DNA of 64,000 nt from Afifellaceae bacterium. GTDB taxonomy: Bacteria > Pseudomonadota > Alphaproteobacteria > Rhizobiales > Afifellaceae. The notes beneath the pieces were generated by a model that searched no databases, was not told the origin of the DNA, and was given only the letters and a program-made list of their open reading frames with translations. Location of the stretch: NCBI GenBank assembly GCA_028281235.1, contig JANQKG010000014.1, positions 1 to 64,000 on the forward strand, read 5' to 3'. This document shows, piece by piece, positions 39,330-48,640 of the stretch. Position 1 is the stretch's first letter, and each line of letters opens with the position of its first letter. Made by a program: the position numbers and the translations under genes.

Positions 39330-40109
39330 GTGACCGCGCAAAACCTCACTACGCCCGATCACGTCGTCATCCAATGCCCTAAATGCGGCGCCAGCGAATC
39401 GGCTGAGCCGGCCGTGCTGACGGATGCGCCGATGATCGTTTGCCGCGAATGTGGCGACACGTGGCCGGCCGCGCCGCGGCGGCGAATCCGCCGCATCGAT
39501 CTTGTCGGCCAGACTCGGGAACGACTCGCGAGCAATGTCGTGGAGGCCGAGCACCGCCCGCTGGTGACCTACACGGGTGGCGAGAAGACCGCCTGGTCGG
39601 CCAAGCTGGAGGGCGACTACTATCCGCCGCCGCCGCAGCAGCGCCGCCTGCCGTTATACGCCGGAGCGACCGCCGCGCTCATGTTTCTTGCCGCCTTCTT
39701 CGGCGCCCGCGACGCAGCCGTGACCGCGATGCCGGACCTCGCCGGCCTCTATGCGACGGTCGGCCTGCCGGTCAATCTGGAGGGCGTCGCGATTGAGGAC
39801 GTCGCCGCCGACAGGACCAGCACAGCTGAGGGCGATCGCATCGTGGTCCGCGGCCTGGTCCGCAATCTCGGCGGCGAGGCTGTCGATATGCGCCCGCTTG
39901 CAGCGATCCTCTACGATAGCGGCCGTGTGCCGGCCCGTGCGGAGCGCTTCGATCCGCCGGCTGAGACCATCGCCGCCGGTGAAGCCGTTCCGTTCCTGCT
40001 GACTTTTGACGGCGCCCCGCAACGAGCAGCACAAGTGGCAATCCGCTTCCAGCGCCCGGGAGAGAGCCTCCCCGGCGGCGTCGTCACAGCGCCGCGGACG
40101 ACGCAATGA
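39330..40109 (+). CDS. MJ0042 zinc-ribbon protein with DUF3426-like domain
   Basis: A 259-residue membrane protein. A zinc ribbon sits at the N-terminus with paired cysteines in IQCPKCGAS (about 15-18) and VCRECGDTW (about 38-41). A basic linker (APRRRIRRIDLV) follows, then one membrane helix (LYAGATAALMFLAAFFGARDA, about 110-130) and a C-terminal beta-sandwich of DUF3426 type (GVAIEDVAADRTSTAEGDRIVVRGLVRNLGG, FLLTFDGAPQRAAQVAIRF). Function unknown. The start codon is GTG. It ends with a four-base overlap with hpt. The CtrA box 50 bases upstream suggests cell-cycle-linked expression. Confidence 0.85.
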   Translation: MTAQNLTTPDHVVIQCPKCGASESAEPAVLTDAPMIVCRECGDTWPAAPRRRIRRIDLVGQTRERLASNVVEAEHRPLVTYTGGEKTAWSAKLEGDYYPPPPQQRRLPLYAGATAALMFLAAFFGARDAAVTAMPDLAGLYATVGLPVNLEGVAIEDVAADRTSTAEGDRIVVRGLVRNLGGEAVDMRPLAAILYDSGRVPARAERFDPPAETIAAGEAVPFLLTFDGAPQRAAQVAIRFQRPGESLPGGVVTAPRTTQ

Positions 40110-40675
40110 CCAACCCCCAAGACGATCCGACCAAGGGGCATGTCCGCAGCCTCTTCTCCGAGGAAGAGATCGCCGAGCGCGTGACGGCACTTGCCGGCGA
40201 GATCGCCGCAAGCGAGCCCAATCGCATGCTGTTCGTCATCGTCCTGAAAGGCGGGTTCGTCTTCGGAGCCGATCTGGTCCGCGCCCTCGGCCGGGAAGGC
40301 GTTCGCCTGGAGGTGGAGTTCATTTCTCTGGCAAGTTACGGCTCGCGGCTGGAAACGTCCGGCGAGGTCCAGATTCGCCGCGATATTGAGGTCGCCGTCT
40401 CCGGGCGCGACGTGCTGATCGTCGACGACGTGCTGGATTCCGGGCTCACGCTAAAGTTCGCCCACGAGCTGATGCGCTCACGCGGCGCCAGCCGCGTCTC
40501 CATCGCCGTCCTGGTGGATAAGCCGGAAGGCCGGCGGACGGAGCTTGAGGCCGATTACGTTGGGTTTACCTGTCCGAATTATTTTGTTGTGGGTTACGGC
40601 ATGGATGCCGCCCATGCCTGGCGCGAGCTCCCCTATGTGGGTGTGCTCGAACCCCATTCGAGCGAAGCCGGGTAA
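40106..40675 (+). CDS. hpt: Hypoxanthine phosphoribosyltransferase
   Basis: A 189-residue purine salvage enzyme that joins hypoxanthine or guanine with PRPP. Motifs: LFSEEEIAERVTALAGEI, VIVLKGGFVFGADLVRAL, the flexible loop EFISLASYGSRLETSGEV and the PRPP loop VLIVDDVLDSGLTL near residue 110, and DYVGFTCPNYFVVGYGMD. Length is normal. Translationally coupled to the zinc-ribbon gene (ATGA overlap) and 11 bases before a receiver gene. Confidence 0.94.
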   Translation: MTNPQDDPTKGHVRSLFSEEEIAERVTALAGEIAASEPNRMLFVIVLKGGFVFGADLVRALGREGVRLEVEFISLASYGSRLETSGEVQIRRDIEVAVSGRDVLIVDDVLDSGLTLKFAHELMRSRGASRVSIAVLVDKPEGRRTELEADYVGFTCPNYFVVGYGMDAAHAWRELPYVGVLEPHSSEAG

Positions 40676-40686
40676 AAGGAACGGTC

Positions 40687-41082
40687 ATGCGTATTCTCCT
40701 GACAGAAGACGACGATTCGGTGCGGGCCTTTGTCGGGCGGGCGCTGGAGCTCGACGGCCACGACGTTGAGACGGCCTGCCACGGCGTTGAGGCGCTTGAG
40801 CGGCTGAAGGAGAATGAGGGCAGCTACGATCTGCTCGTTACCGATGTGAAGATGCCGCTCATGGATGGCATTGCGCTGGCGCACGAGGCCTCCGGCCAAT
40901 GGCCCGGCCTGCCGATCCTCCTGATGACCGGCTTCGCCGACCAGCGCGAGCGCGCCGAGGACCTGGCGGAAAAGATTCGCGACGTGGTGACCAAGCCCTT
41001 TACGCTTGAGCAGATTCGCGAAGCGGTGACCGACGCGGCCACCACCGACGAAACGCCGGAAGAGTCAGAGAAAGCGGCCTGA
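40687..41082 (+). CDS. Stand-alone receiver, CpdR-like response regulator
   Basis: A 131-residue receiver with no output domain: acidic E7-D8-D9, phospho-acceptor D53 in LLVTDVKMPLMDG, T81 in LLMTGFAD and K103 in VVTKPF. An acidic tail (TDETPEESEKAA) extends past the fold. It resembles CpdR but is distinct from the cpdR at the left end; in Rhizobiales a second CpdR-type receiver is common. Third gene of a CtrA-boxed operon, so it could feed back on CtrA or act as a phosphate sink. That role is inferred. Confidence 0.85.
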   Translation: MRILLTEDDDSVRAFVGRALELDGHDVETACHGVEALERLKENEGSYDLLVTDVKMPLMDGIALAHEASGQWPGLPILLMTGFADQRERAEDLAEKIRDVVTKPFTLEQIREAVTDAATTDETPEESEKAA

Positions 41083-41101
41083 CGGGGCAAGGCCGCCCGC
41101 C

Positions 41102-43702
41102 TCAGTCCTGATTGAGCAGCCGCTCCAGATAATCGAGTTCGTAGCGCGGCCGGAACCGTTCGCCGAGACGGTTGCGAATCGCCTCCAGAATGCGTCGCGC
41201 GCGCTCCACGTCGATCTCGTCGGGCACTTTCACGGTCTGACCAAGGTCCGGCCCCTCCGTGCGCTCCGGCCGCCCAAGCGGATCGCGCTGTCCCATAGGC
41301 CGCCCGCCAAGCTGCTCGCCGCCGGGGCCGGGCTGGTTGGCGTACATCTGCTGCATCATGCCCTGCAGGCCATCGCGCAGCGCATCCAGCGCCTCGCCCT
41401 GAAATCCGTAGGCATTGCCCGGGGAGCCATCGCCGAGCGAGCGTGACGCATCCCCCATGGCGCGGCCGGCGCGGCCAAGCGCGCGGCCCATCTCCTGGCC
41501 CAAGCCCTCGCCTAATCCTTCACCGGGGCCGGACTGCATGCCCTCGCCGTTTTCGCCCTGCTCACCGCCCTGGCCTTCGCCCTCTTCACCGTTCTGCCCC
41601 TGCTGTCCGGCCATGTCTTCCATCAACTGCCGAAGCTGTTCGGCGAGCGCGTTCTGGCCCTCCTGCAGCTGGCGCATGAGTTCCTCAAACTCCTCCTGCG
41701 TCAGCTGGCCCTGCTCGCCCTGCTGCCCGCGGTCGCCGGGGCGGCGGCCCTGGTTGAGCTGGAACGTGTCGTCCATGAGCCGCTGCTGCTCCTGCATCAT
41801 GCGCGCCAGCTCATCCATCTGCTGCATCATTTCCTGGTCCATCGGCGACATCTGGCCGGGCTGCGCCATCTGCAGATTGTCGAGCATCTGCTGCAATTGG
41901 CTGAGCAGCTGCTGGGCGGCGTCCGTGTCGCCGAGCTGGGCGAGGTCCTCGATGCGGTCGAGCAGGCTCTGCAGATCCTGATCGCTGAGCGTCTGCATGT
42001 CCTGGTTGGTCGGCATTTGCGGCATGTTCTGCAGGCCACGCTCCGCCATCTCTGCCATGTAGCTTTGCAGGAACTCCTGCATAGCCTGCCTCAGCTCATC
42101 CATGAGGCGGGCGATCTCGTCCGGCGCGGCGTCGTCCTCCAGCGCCTGCTCCAGTGCCTCGCGCGCCGCGTTGAGCCGCTCCTCCGCGTCGGAGAGCTCA
42201 CCATCCTCAATGGCCCGCGCCATCGCCCAGAGATAGTCCAAGACGTCGCGCAGATCGTCGTCGTCGCGCGCATTGATGAGGCGGTGATAGCCGGCGCGCA
42301 GCCCGAGATAGACGCCGGAATCGCCGACCTGATCGGGCGCCAAAGTGAGCGCATCGAGCGCGACCGCCACCATCTGCCGCCGATTGGCGTCAAGCGCCAG
42401 CACCTGCCGCTGCTCCACCAACGCGCGCGCCAGCGGCCTGTAGAAGGGACGGGCGGGGAGTAACATCTGCCCGGAATCGGCCGGCCGCGCCTCCTGCCCG
42501 GCCGCGTCGGCAACGACCGCATCGGCCGTCACCTCAAGGCCGGCATAAGGATGCGCCTCCAGCCGCGCATCGGCCCGCGCCGTTCCCTCCCGCGACTGGC
42601 CGCGGTCGATGCGCAACGCCAGGGTCGGCGGCTCCACCAGCGGCCGCGCGTTCTCCGGCTGCTCATCCACCGGATTGAACGTGACGCTGCCTTCGGTGAC
42701 GCCGTAATCGTCGGAAACGTTGTAGGTCAGCGCAAATGACCCGGAACGGTTCACACTCATCGGCCCGCGCTCAATCGTGGGCGGCCGGTCTTCAACGACA
42801 ACGATCCGGTAAATCGTCTCGCCGTTGGCATGAGCGATTGCGACTGTCGAATCACGGTTGAGTACCGCGCTGTAGCTGCGGATGACGTCCTCAGAGTCCT
42901 CCGCGCGGCCCTCCTCGTCCGGCGTCAGCGCTGTGATGGCCCCTCCGGAATCCACCGTGATCTGCGCCGGCTCGCGCGATACGACGCGCACCGTCAGCGT
43001 GCTCCCCTCCGGCGCGCTGACCGCCTCAGCCGCGGCTACCCCGGTGCGCCGAGACAGGAAGACCGGCGCCTGTCGCGTATAGGGCGGCGGGTCCAGCCAG
43101 GCATCGATACGCGCCGCCACGGCACTCGGCAGCGCGCGTACCGGCGACCAGGCTTCTGAAAGCCGCGTCGTCCACTCGCCCCACGCGACCGCGAAGGCCA
43201 GCGCCAGCAAGACCGGCACGGCGAAGCGACCGCCGTTGCGGTCGCGCTCCGCCATGGCCGGGCGCGGCGGACCGGATTTCAGGTCCTTGAGTGCCGCGAC
43301 GAGCCGCTCCCGATTGGCGCGCCATAGCGCTCGTGCGCTCAGATCGTCAGCGACCGACGACATGGTGTCGGTCAGGCCGTGCGCCGGCCGGTGCGGCAGT
43401 CCGGATTTGGTCTCCACGCGGCGCATCGCCTCAAGGCGGTCGGGAAGCTGGATGCGCGCCAGCCGGACCAGGCTCCAGGCGAGCGCCAAACCGAGCGCTG
43501 CCAGCGTACCGATGCGCAGCCAGTCGGAGCCGAGACGCCAATAGCCGAGCCACGACAGCACCACATAAACGCCGGCAATGGTGAGGATAGGCGCCATGAG
43601 CGGCCACAGCCGCTCCCAGATCAGCGCCAGGCGCGCACGACGAATGGCCCGCTCCAGAAGAGCAAGCGTATCATCGCCCCGGCGCGAGCGGCTCATCCGC
43701 AT
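41102..43702 (-). CDS. TIGR02302/DUF4175 large membrane protein
   Basis: An 866-residue protein. Two helices near the N-terminus (LMAPILTIAGVYVVLSWLGY and LRIGTLAALGLALAWSLVRL) and one near 165 (VPVLLALAFAVAWGEW) anchor it. A periplasmic region includes IDAWLDPPPYTRQAPVFLS and Ig-like segments. From about residue 500 the chain is a long Gln/Met/Leu-rich helical segment (repeats such as MQEFLQSYMAEMAERG, LQSLLDRIEDLAQLGD), then a Gly/Gln/Glu-rich low-complexity part, and it ends DEIDVERARRILEAIRNRL. The family is conserved in alphaproteobacteria and unstudied. Start is uncertain: ATG 43702 or 43696, or a GTG at 43717. Confidence 0.85.
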   Translation of the reverse strand: MRMSRSRRGDDTLALLERAIRRARLALIWERLWPLMAPILTIAGVYVVLSWLGYWRLGSDWLRIGTLAALGLALAWSLVRLARIQLPDRLEAMRRVETKSGLPHRPAHGLTDTMSSVADDLSARALWRANRERLVAALKDLKSGPPRPAMAERDRNGGRFAVPVLLALAFAVAWGEWTTRLSEAWSPVRALPSAVAARIDAWLDPPPYTRQAPVFLSRRTGVAAAEAVSAPEGSTLTVRVVSREPAQITVDSGGAITALTPDEEGRAEDSEDVIRSYSAVLNRDSTVAIAHANGETIYRIVVVEDRPPTIERGPMSVNRSGSFALTYNVSDDYGVTEGSVTFNPVDEQPENARPLVEPPTLALRIDRGQSREGTARADARLEAHPYAGLEVTADAVVADAAGQEARPADSGQMLLPARPFYRPLARALVEQRQVLALDANRRQMVAVALDALTLAPDQVGDSGVYLGLRAGYHRLINARDDDDLRDVLDYLWAMARAIEDGELSDAEERLNAAREALEQALEDDAAPDEIARLMDELRQAMQEFLQSYMAEMAERGLQNMPQMPTNQDMQTLSDQDLQSLLDRIEDLAQLGDTDAAQQLLSQLQQMLDNLQMAQPGQMSPMDQEMMQQMDELARMMQEQQRLMDDTFQLNQGRRPGDRGQQGEQGQLTQEEFEELMRQLQEGQNALAEQLRQLMEDMAGQQGQNGEEGEGQGGEQGENGEGMQSGPGEGLGEGLGQEMGRALGRAGRAMGDASRSLGDGSPGNAYGFQGEALDALRDGLQGMMQQMYANQPGPGGEQLGGRPMGQRDPLGRPERTEGPDLGQTVKVPDEIDVERARRILEAIRNRLGERFRPRYELDYLERLLNQD

Positions 43703-43768
43703 CGCAACATCATACACGGGTTAGGAACCGGGATCACGTGGCCGGGCAACACGGAGCCGTGAGGCCGT

Positions 43769-45031
43769 TTAGCTAAGCCAGTCCGGCAGCCGGTCCAGCC
43801 CGATCAGGTCCTCATAGGTCGGGCGCGGGCGCACGATCGCGAACTCGCCGCCATTGATCATGACTTCCGGCACAAGAAGCCGCGAATTGTAGGTGCCGGC
43901 CTGCACGGCGCCATAGGCGCCGGCTGAATAGATCGCCAGAAGATCGCCAGGCTCAGGCCGCGGCAGTTCCCGCTCGCGCGCGAAAAAGTCGCCGGTCTCG
44001 CAGACCGGGCCGACAATGTCGCAGACGATCTCCGGCGCATCCGTCACGCGGACCGGCCCGATGCGGTGGTAGGCATCGTAGAGCGTCGGGCGCATCAGGT
44101 CGTTCATCGCTGCATCGACAATGACGAAAATGCGCGCCTCGCCCTCCTTCACGTAGAGGACTTCGCTCACCAATATCCCGGCATTACCGGCGATCAGACG
44201 GCCCGGCTCGAACACCACCTGGCATCCGATCTTGTTCATGTGCTTCTTCACGATGTCGGCATAGGCCGTGGGCAATGGCGGTGCCGCTTCGTCGTCGCGA
44301 TAGGGAATGCCGAGACCGCCGCCGAGATCGACATGCTCAATGGCGTGGCCGTCTTCCCTCAGCGTCACGACCAGGTCCGACAACAGCGAGAAGGCATTGT
44401 CGAACGGCTGAAGCGCAGTGAGCTGGCTGCCGATATGGGCGTCGATGCCGTTCACCCGAATGCCGGGCAGCGCCGCGGCGTGGGCGTAGACCTCACGCGC
44501 CCGCGTGAACGGGATGCCGAACTTGTCCGCCTTGCGTCCGGTGGTGATCTTCTCATGTGTGCGCGCATCGACATCGGGGTTGATGCGCAGGCTGACTGGA
44601 GCGACAGCACCGCGCTCCGCGGCCAGGCGCGACAGCAGCGCCAGCTCAGGCTCCGATTCCACGTTGAAGGCGCGGATGCCTGTCTCCAGAGCAAAAACGA
44701 GCTCTGCCTCTGTCTTGCCGACGCCGGAGAAGACGATCTTATCAGGCGGCACCCCGGCGGCCAGCGCCCGCCTGAGCTCGCCCTCCGAGACGATGTCGGC
44801 GCCGGCGCCGAGCTTTGCCAGCGTCGCCACGACCGCCTGGTTGGAATTCGCCTTCAGCGAATAGCAGATCAGATGATCGAGCCCGGCGAAGGCCTCGTCA
44901 AAGACCCGGTAGTGGCGCGTGAGCGTGGCCGTGGAATAGCAATAAAACGGCGTGCCGACGGCCGCGGCGATCTCCGGCACCGGCACGTCCTCGGCGTGAA
45001 GCACGCCACCGCGATGCGCGAAATGATGCAC
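43769..45031 (-). CDS. lysA: Diaminopimelate decarboxylase
   Basis: A 420-residue PLP enzyme making L-lysine from meso-diaminopimelate. Features: CYSLKANSNQAVV (Schiff-base Lys near 60), RINPDVDARTHEKITTGRKADKFG, GIDAHIGSQLT, VDLGGGLGIPY, EPGRLIAGNAG and the substrate-binding Cys of GPVCETGDFFA, then SAGAYGAVQAGTYN. Length is normal. It is downstream of lptM and argH on the same strand, the usual Rhizobiales order. Confidence 0.95.
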   Translation of the reverse strand: MHHFAHRGGVLHAEDVPVPEIAAAVGTPFYCYSTATLTRHYRVFDEAFAGLDHLICYSLKANSNQAVVATLAKLGAGADIVSEGELRRALAAGVPPDKIVFSGVGKTEAELVFALETGIRAFNVESEPELALLSRLAAERGAVAPVSLRINPDVDARTHEKITTGRKADKFGIPFTRAREVYAHAAALPGIRVNGIDAHIGSQLTALQPFDNAFSLLSDLVVTLREDGHAIEHVDLGGGLGIPYRDDEAAPPLPTAYADIVKKHMNKIGCQVVFEPGRLIAGNAGILVSEVLYVKEGEARIFVIVDAAMNDLMRPTLYDAYHRIGPVRVTDAPEIVCDIVGPVCETGDFFARERELPRPEPGDLLAIYSAGAYGAVQAGTYNSRLLVPEVMINGGEFAIVRPRPTYEDLIGLDRLPDWLS

Positions 45032-45043
45032 TGGACCCTGCGT

Positions 45044-45277
45044 CTAGAGCAGGAAGTCGAGGAAGAAACGGCGCTTGGGCGCCGACGGTGGGGGCGGCGC
45101 CGCGCTCGCCCCGAGCGCATCCGATCCCGGATCGAGCGGCGACACGCCGCCGTCAGGCAGCGGCTGCGCGGGCGCAACCGCCGCGGCGGAGGGCGGCACC
45201 TCCAGCGCGCCGCGCCGCCCGCAGCCAGCAACGACGGCCATAGCCAGGACAGCAATGATCAAAACGCGGATCGGCAT
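45044..45277 (-). CDS. lptM: LPS translocon maturation lipoprotein LptM
   Basis: A 77-residue lipoprotein. Signal MPIRVLIIAVLAMAVVAGC with lipobox V-A-G-C, then GRRGALEVPP, the small G-R-x-G-x-L-x-x-P motif that defines LptM/YifL. The rest is Pro/Ala-rich. LptM assists LptD oxidative maturation in enterobacteria; the same role here is inferred. ATG 45277 has GGAG six bases upstream. It sits between argH and lysA, 12 bases before lysA. Confidence 0.88.
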   Translation of the reverse strand: MPIRVLIIAVLAMAVVAGCGRRGALEVPPSAAAVAPAQPLPDGGVSPLDPGSDALGASAAPPPPSAPKRRFFLDFLL

Positions 45278-45335
45278 CAAGAAACTCCGGTCGGCGGCAA
45301 CTATAGCGAAGCGCGCCGCTGACGCATCCCCTCTA

Positions 45336-46727
45336 TTAGCCCGCACCGTCAGCGAGCCGCGCGCGCCAGGCCTTGGCCGCTTTGCGCACGTTCTCCGGCG
45401 CGGTGCCGCCCTCGCTTGTGCGGCTCGCCACCGACGCCTCGACGGAAAGCACATCATAGACGGCCTTGCTGATGGCCGGATGCACGCTTTGCATGACATC
45501 GAGCGGCAGGACGTCGAGCGCAACATTGCGCGCCTCGGCTTCAGCGACGATGCGCCCCGTCACGTGATGGGCGTCGCGGAACGGCAGACCCGCCTCGCGC
45601 ACCAGCCAATCGGCGAGATCGGTCGCCGTGGAATAGCCCGCGCCGGCAGCTTCGCGCATCGCGTTCTTGTCCACCGTCAAATCGCTCACCATGCCGGTCA
45701 TGGCCGCAAGGCAAAGCGACAGGCTGGGCAGCGCATCGAAGACCTGCTCCTTGTCCTCCTGCATGTCCTTGGAATAGGCGAGCGGCAGCCCCTTCATCGT
45801 CACGATCAGCGCGTTGAGCGCGCCGACGATGCGGCCGGTCTTGGCGCGCACCAGCTCCGCCGCGTCGGGATTGCGCTTCTGCGGCATGATGGACGAGCCG
45901 GTGGTGAAGCGGTCCGACAGCCTAATGAAGCCGAACTGCGCGGTCGACCAGATCACGATCTCTTCGGCGAAGCGTGAGAGATGCACGGCCGAAATTGACG
46001 CCGCTGCAAGCGCCTCCATCACAAAATCCCGGTCCGACACGGCGTCGAGCGAATTCGCGGCCGGCCCATCAAAGCCGAGCGCCGAGGCCGTCGCCTGCCG
46101 GTCGATCGGAAAAGCGGTGCCGGCCAGTGCCGCCGCACCCAGCGGACAAGTGTTGAGCCGCCGGCGGCAATCGGCGAACCGATCGCGGTCGCGCTGCAGC
46201 ATCTCCACATAGGCGAGGAGATGATGACCGAAGGTGACAGGCTGTGCGCTTTGAAGGTGCGTGAAGCCCGGCATCACGGCATCGGCATGCGCCTCCGCCT
46301 TCTCAGCCAGCGCCTCTTGCAGTGTGTGGAGCTGCTCATCCAGTTCGTCGATCGCGTCGCGCACCCAAAGCTTGAGGTCCGTCGCCACCTGGTCATTGCG
46401 CGAGCGCGCCGTATGCAGCCGGCCGGCGGCCTCGCCGATGATTTCCGCAAGCCGCGCTTCGATGTTCATGTGGATGTCTTCAAGCGCGCGCGAAAAGGTG
46501 AACGTGCCGGCCGCGATCTCTGACGCGATTTTGTCTAGACCCGCGACAATTCGCTTCGCATCTTCCGCCGAAATGATGCCTTGATCGGCAAGCATCAGCG
46601 CATGCGCGCGCGAGCCGGCAATGTCCTGCTCGGCGAGCGCCTTGTCGAAATCGATCGAGGCGTTGATGTCTTCCATGACGGCGTCCGGTGCCTCTGCAAA
46701 CCGGCCGCCCCACATTGTGTTTGTCAT
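45336..46727 (-). CDS. argH: Argininosuccinate lyase
   Basis: A 463-residue fumarase/aspartase-superfamily enzyme that yields arginine and fumarate. It shows [65 protein letters not shown] (catalytic His) and the signature [17 protein letters not shown] near residue 285. Normal length. Divergent from a TlpA-like gene with a 27-base gap. Confidence 0.96.
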   Translation of the reverse strand: MTNTMWGGRFAEAPDAVMEDINASIDFDKALAEQDIAGSRAHALMLADQGIISAEDAKRIVAGLDKIASEIAAGTFTFSRALEDIHMNIEARLAEIIGEAAGRLHTARSRNDQVATDLKLWVRDAIDELDEQLHTLQEALAEKAEAHADAVMPGFTHLQSAQPVTFGHHLLAYVEMLQRDRDRFADCRRRLNTCPLGAAALAGTAFPIDRQATASALGFDGPAANSLDAVSDRDFVMEALAAASISAVHLSRFAEEIVIWSTAQFGFIRLSDRFTTGSSIMPQKRNPDAAELVRAKTGRIVGALNALIVTMKGLPLAYSKDMQEDKEQVFDALPSLSLCLAAMTGMVSDLTVDKNAMREAAGAGYSTATDLADWLVREAGLPFRDAHHVTGRIVAEAEARNVALDVLPLDVMQSVHPAISKAVYDVLSVEASVASRTSEGGTAPENVRKAAKAWRARLADGAG

Positions 46728-46754
46728 AATCCCTCGTCAGGAGGCGTGTGCAAA

Positions 46755-47408
46755 ATGGCCGGCGGGCAAAAGCGCCCATTCGCGATCAACTGGCGCCACG
46801 GCGCTGCCGCCGCGGCTCTGGCGGCCGTTCTGGCGGGGGTATACGTGACGCTCCAGGACCAAGGCAACGGCGGCGATCATGCCGCCTGTGCGGCGACTGA
46901 GCCGCTTGCTGCGTCGCTCGATCCGCTGATCGGCGGCGAGGTCGCGGCTTTTCGGGTCGCCAAGGAGCCGGAAAAACTCTCCGAGCTCGCCTTCAACGAT
47001 ACGGATGGAGAGGGAACGACGCTCGCCGCCTATGAGGGGCGCATTACGCTGGTCAACCTCTGGGCAACCTGGTGCGCGCCCTGCCGCCGCGAGATGCCGG
47101 CGCTCGACCGCCTCCAGACAGCCCTCGGCGGCGAGGACTTCGCCGTGGTTCCGATCTCGATCGATACCGGCGAGCGCGAGCGGGCCGCACAGTTCCTGGA
47201 GGGCATCAGCGTTCAGAACCTGCCGCTCTACACCGATCCAAGCACCAAGATATTCGAGGCCCTGAAAGTACGCGGCCTGGCCGTCGGATTGCCGGTGACC
47301 GTTCTGCTTGACCGCAACGGCTGCCGGCTCGGCCATATGAACGGCCCGGCCGAATGGGACAGCGAGGATGCACAGAAGCTGATCGAAGCGGCAATCGCCG
47401 GCAGTTAG
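46755..47408 (+). CDS. TlpA-like thioredoxin-fold thiol:disulfide protein
   Basis: A 217-residue membrane-anchored thioredoxin-fold protein. An N-terminal helix (GAAAAALAAVLAGVYVTL) anchors it; the fold begins near LAAYEGRITLVNLWATWCAPC, with the redox motif W-C-A-P-C near residue 105, then VVPISIDTGERERAAQF and the cis-Pro region LPVTVLLDRNG. It is close to TlpA/CycY proteins that keep haem or copper-site thiols reduced in the periplasm. The ATG at 46755 has AGGAGG ten bases upstream. A role in cytochrome c or cytochrome oxidase maturation is inferred. Confidence 0.88.
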   Translation: MAGGQKRPFAINWRHGAAAAALAAVLAGVYVTLQDQGNGGDHAACAATEPLAASLDPLIGGEVAAFRVAKEPEKLSELAFNDTDGEGTTLAAYEGRITLVNLWATWCAPCRREMPALDRLQTALGGEDFAVVPISIDTGERERAAQFLEGISVQNLPLYTDPSTKIFEALKVRGLAVGLPVTVLLDRNGCRLGHMNGPAEWDSEDAQKLIEAAIAGS

Positions 47409-47435
47409 ATCGCGCGGGCGGCGAGCCGCAGCGCC

Positions 47436-47632
47436 GTAGCCCGGATGGAGCGAAGCGCAATCCGGGAGACAGGCGGCAACGCTCCAACTTCTCGTCTGTC
47501 ATCCCGGTTCGGCCGCAAGGCCGAGACCGGGACCTATAGCCCTCGCCGGGGAGATGTAGCGGAGCGTGTCCGCTTCGCTTTCGCTGGTGGTTATGGGTCC
47601 CGGACACGCGCTATCGCGCGTTCCGGGATGAC
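47436..47632. repeat. Dispersed palindromes after the TlpA-like gene
   Basis: The repeat running from GTAGCCCGGATGG to GCAATCCGGG (47436-47466), a GTCATCCCGG...CCGGGACC palindrome (47498-47533), and a GGTCCCGGACACG...CCGGGATGAC palindrome (about 47595-47632). These are shared with 4.2, 23.8-24.1, 26.8 and 59.1 kb. No gene lies here; they sit between convergent genes and may terminate both. Confidence 0.75.
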
Positions 47633-47673
47633 AACTGAATCTCAGAGGCGTTCCGTGGAACTGTTTGCGCGCC

Positions 47674-48543
47674 CTACCGCGTCGGCACCGGCTCTTCGCC
47701 GCGATAGTCGTAGAAGCCGCGCCCCGTCTTGCGGCCGAGCCATCCGGCCTCGACATATTTCACCAGGAGCGGGCACGGCCGGTATTTGGAATCCGCCAGC
47801 CCCTCGTAAAGCACCTGCATGATCGAAAGACACGTATCGAGCCCGATGAAATCGGCAAGCTGCAGCGGCCCCATCGGGTGGTTGGCCCCGAGCTTCATGG
47901 CCATGTCGATGGCGTCGACCGTGCCGACACCCTCATAGAGCGTGTAGATCGCCTCATTGATCATCGGCAGCAGGATGCGGTTGACGATGAAGGCGGGAAA
48001 ATCCTCCGCCACGGCGGTCTTCTTGCCGAGCTTCTGAGCAAAGACCTTCGCCGTCTCGAAGGTGGAATCGTCGGTGGCAATGCCGCGCACGAGCTCAACA
48101 AGCTCCATGACCGGCACCGGGTTCATGAAATGCATGCCGATGAAGCGCTCCGGCCGGTCCGTGGCGGCCGCCAGGCGGGTAATGGAGATCGACGACGTGT
48201 TGGTGGCGAGGATCGTGTCCGCCCTCAAAAGCGGACAAAGGTCGGTGTAGATCTTGCGCTTGACGGATTCGTTCTCCGTGGCGGACTCAATCACGATATC
48301 CGCATCGGAGACGTCGTCGAGCGTCAGCGCCGGCTTGATGCGCCCGACCGCATCCTTGCGTGCCTGCTCATTAATGCGACCGGAGGTGACCTGGCGGGCG
48401 AGATTGCCGTCGATAGTGGCAAGGCCCGCATTGATGCGCTCCTCGCTCAAATCGTGCAGCAGCACCTCATAGCCGGCAAGCGCACTGACATGCGCAATGC
48501 CGTTGCCCATCTGGCCTGAACCGATCACGCCGATCTTGCTCAT
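47674..48543 (-). CDS. 3-Hydroxybutyryl-CoA dehydrogenase
   Basis: A 289-residue 3-hydroxyacyl-CoA dehydrogenase. It has NAD-binding [22 protein letters not shown] at the start, [30 protein letters not shown], and the catalytic His-Glu region [50 protein letters not shown] and DYRGEEP close the protein. It oxidises 3-hydroxybutyryl-CoA to acetoacetyl-CoA in butyrate or PHB metabolism. The ATG at 48543 starts the Rossmann fold. It follows etfA on the same strand, consistent with fatty-acid oxidation. Confidence 0.93.
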   Translation of the reverse strand: MSKIGVIGSGQMGNGIAHVSALAGYEVLLHDLSEERINAGLATIDGNLARQVTSGRINEQARKDAVGRIKPALTLDDVSDADIVIESATENESVKRKIYTDLCPLLRADTILATNTSSISITRLAAATDRPERFIGMHFMNPVPVMELVELVRGIATDDSTFETAKVFAQKLGKKTAVAEDFPAFIVNRILLPMINEAIYTLYEGVGTVDAIDMAMKLGANHPMGPLQLADFIGLDTCLSIMQVLYEGLADSKYRPCPLLVKYVEAGWLGRKTGRGFYDYRGEEPVPTR

Positions 48544-48640
48544 CGCGGCAACTCTCCGCCCCCGCCGAACAGGCGGCAAGTATTCCGCAAGCCGGGACAA
48601 AGGGAAAGCGGCTGCGGCGCGTCAAATGCGTTCAATGTCT

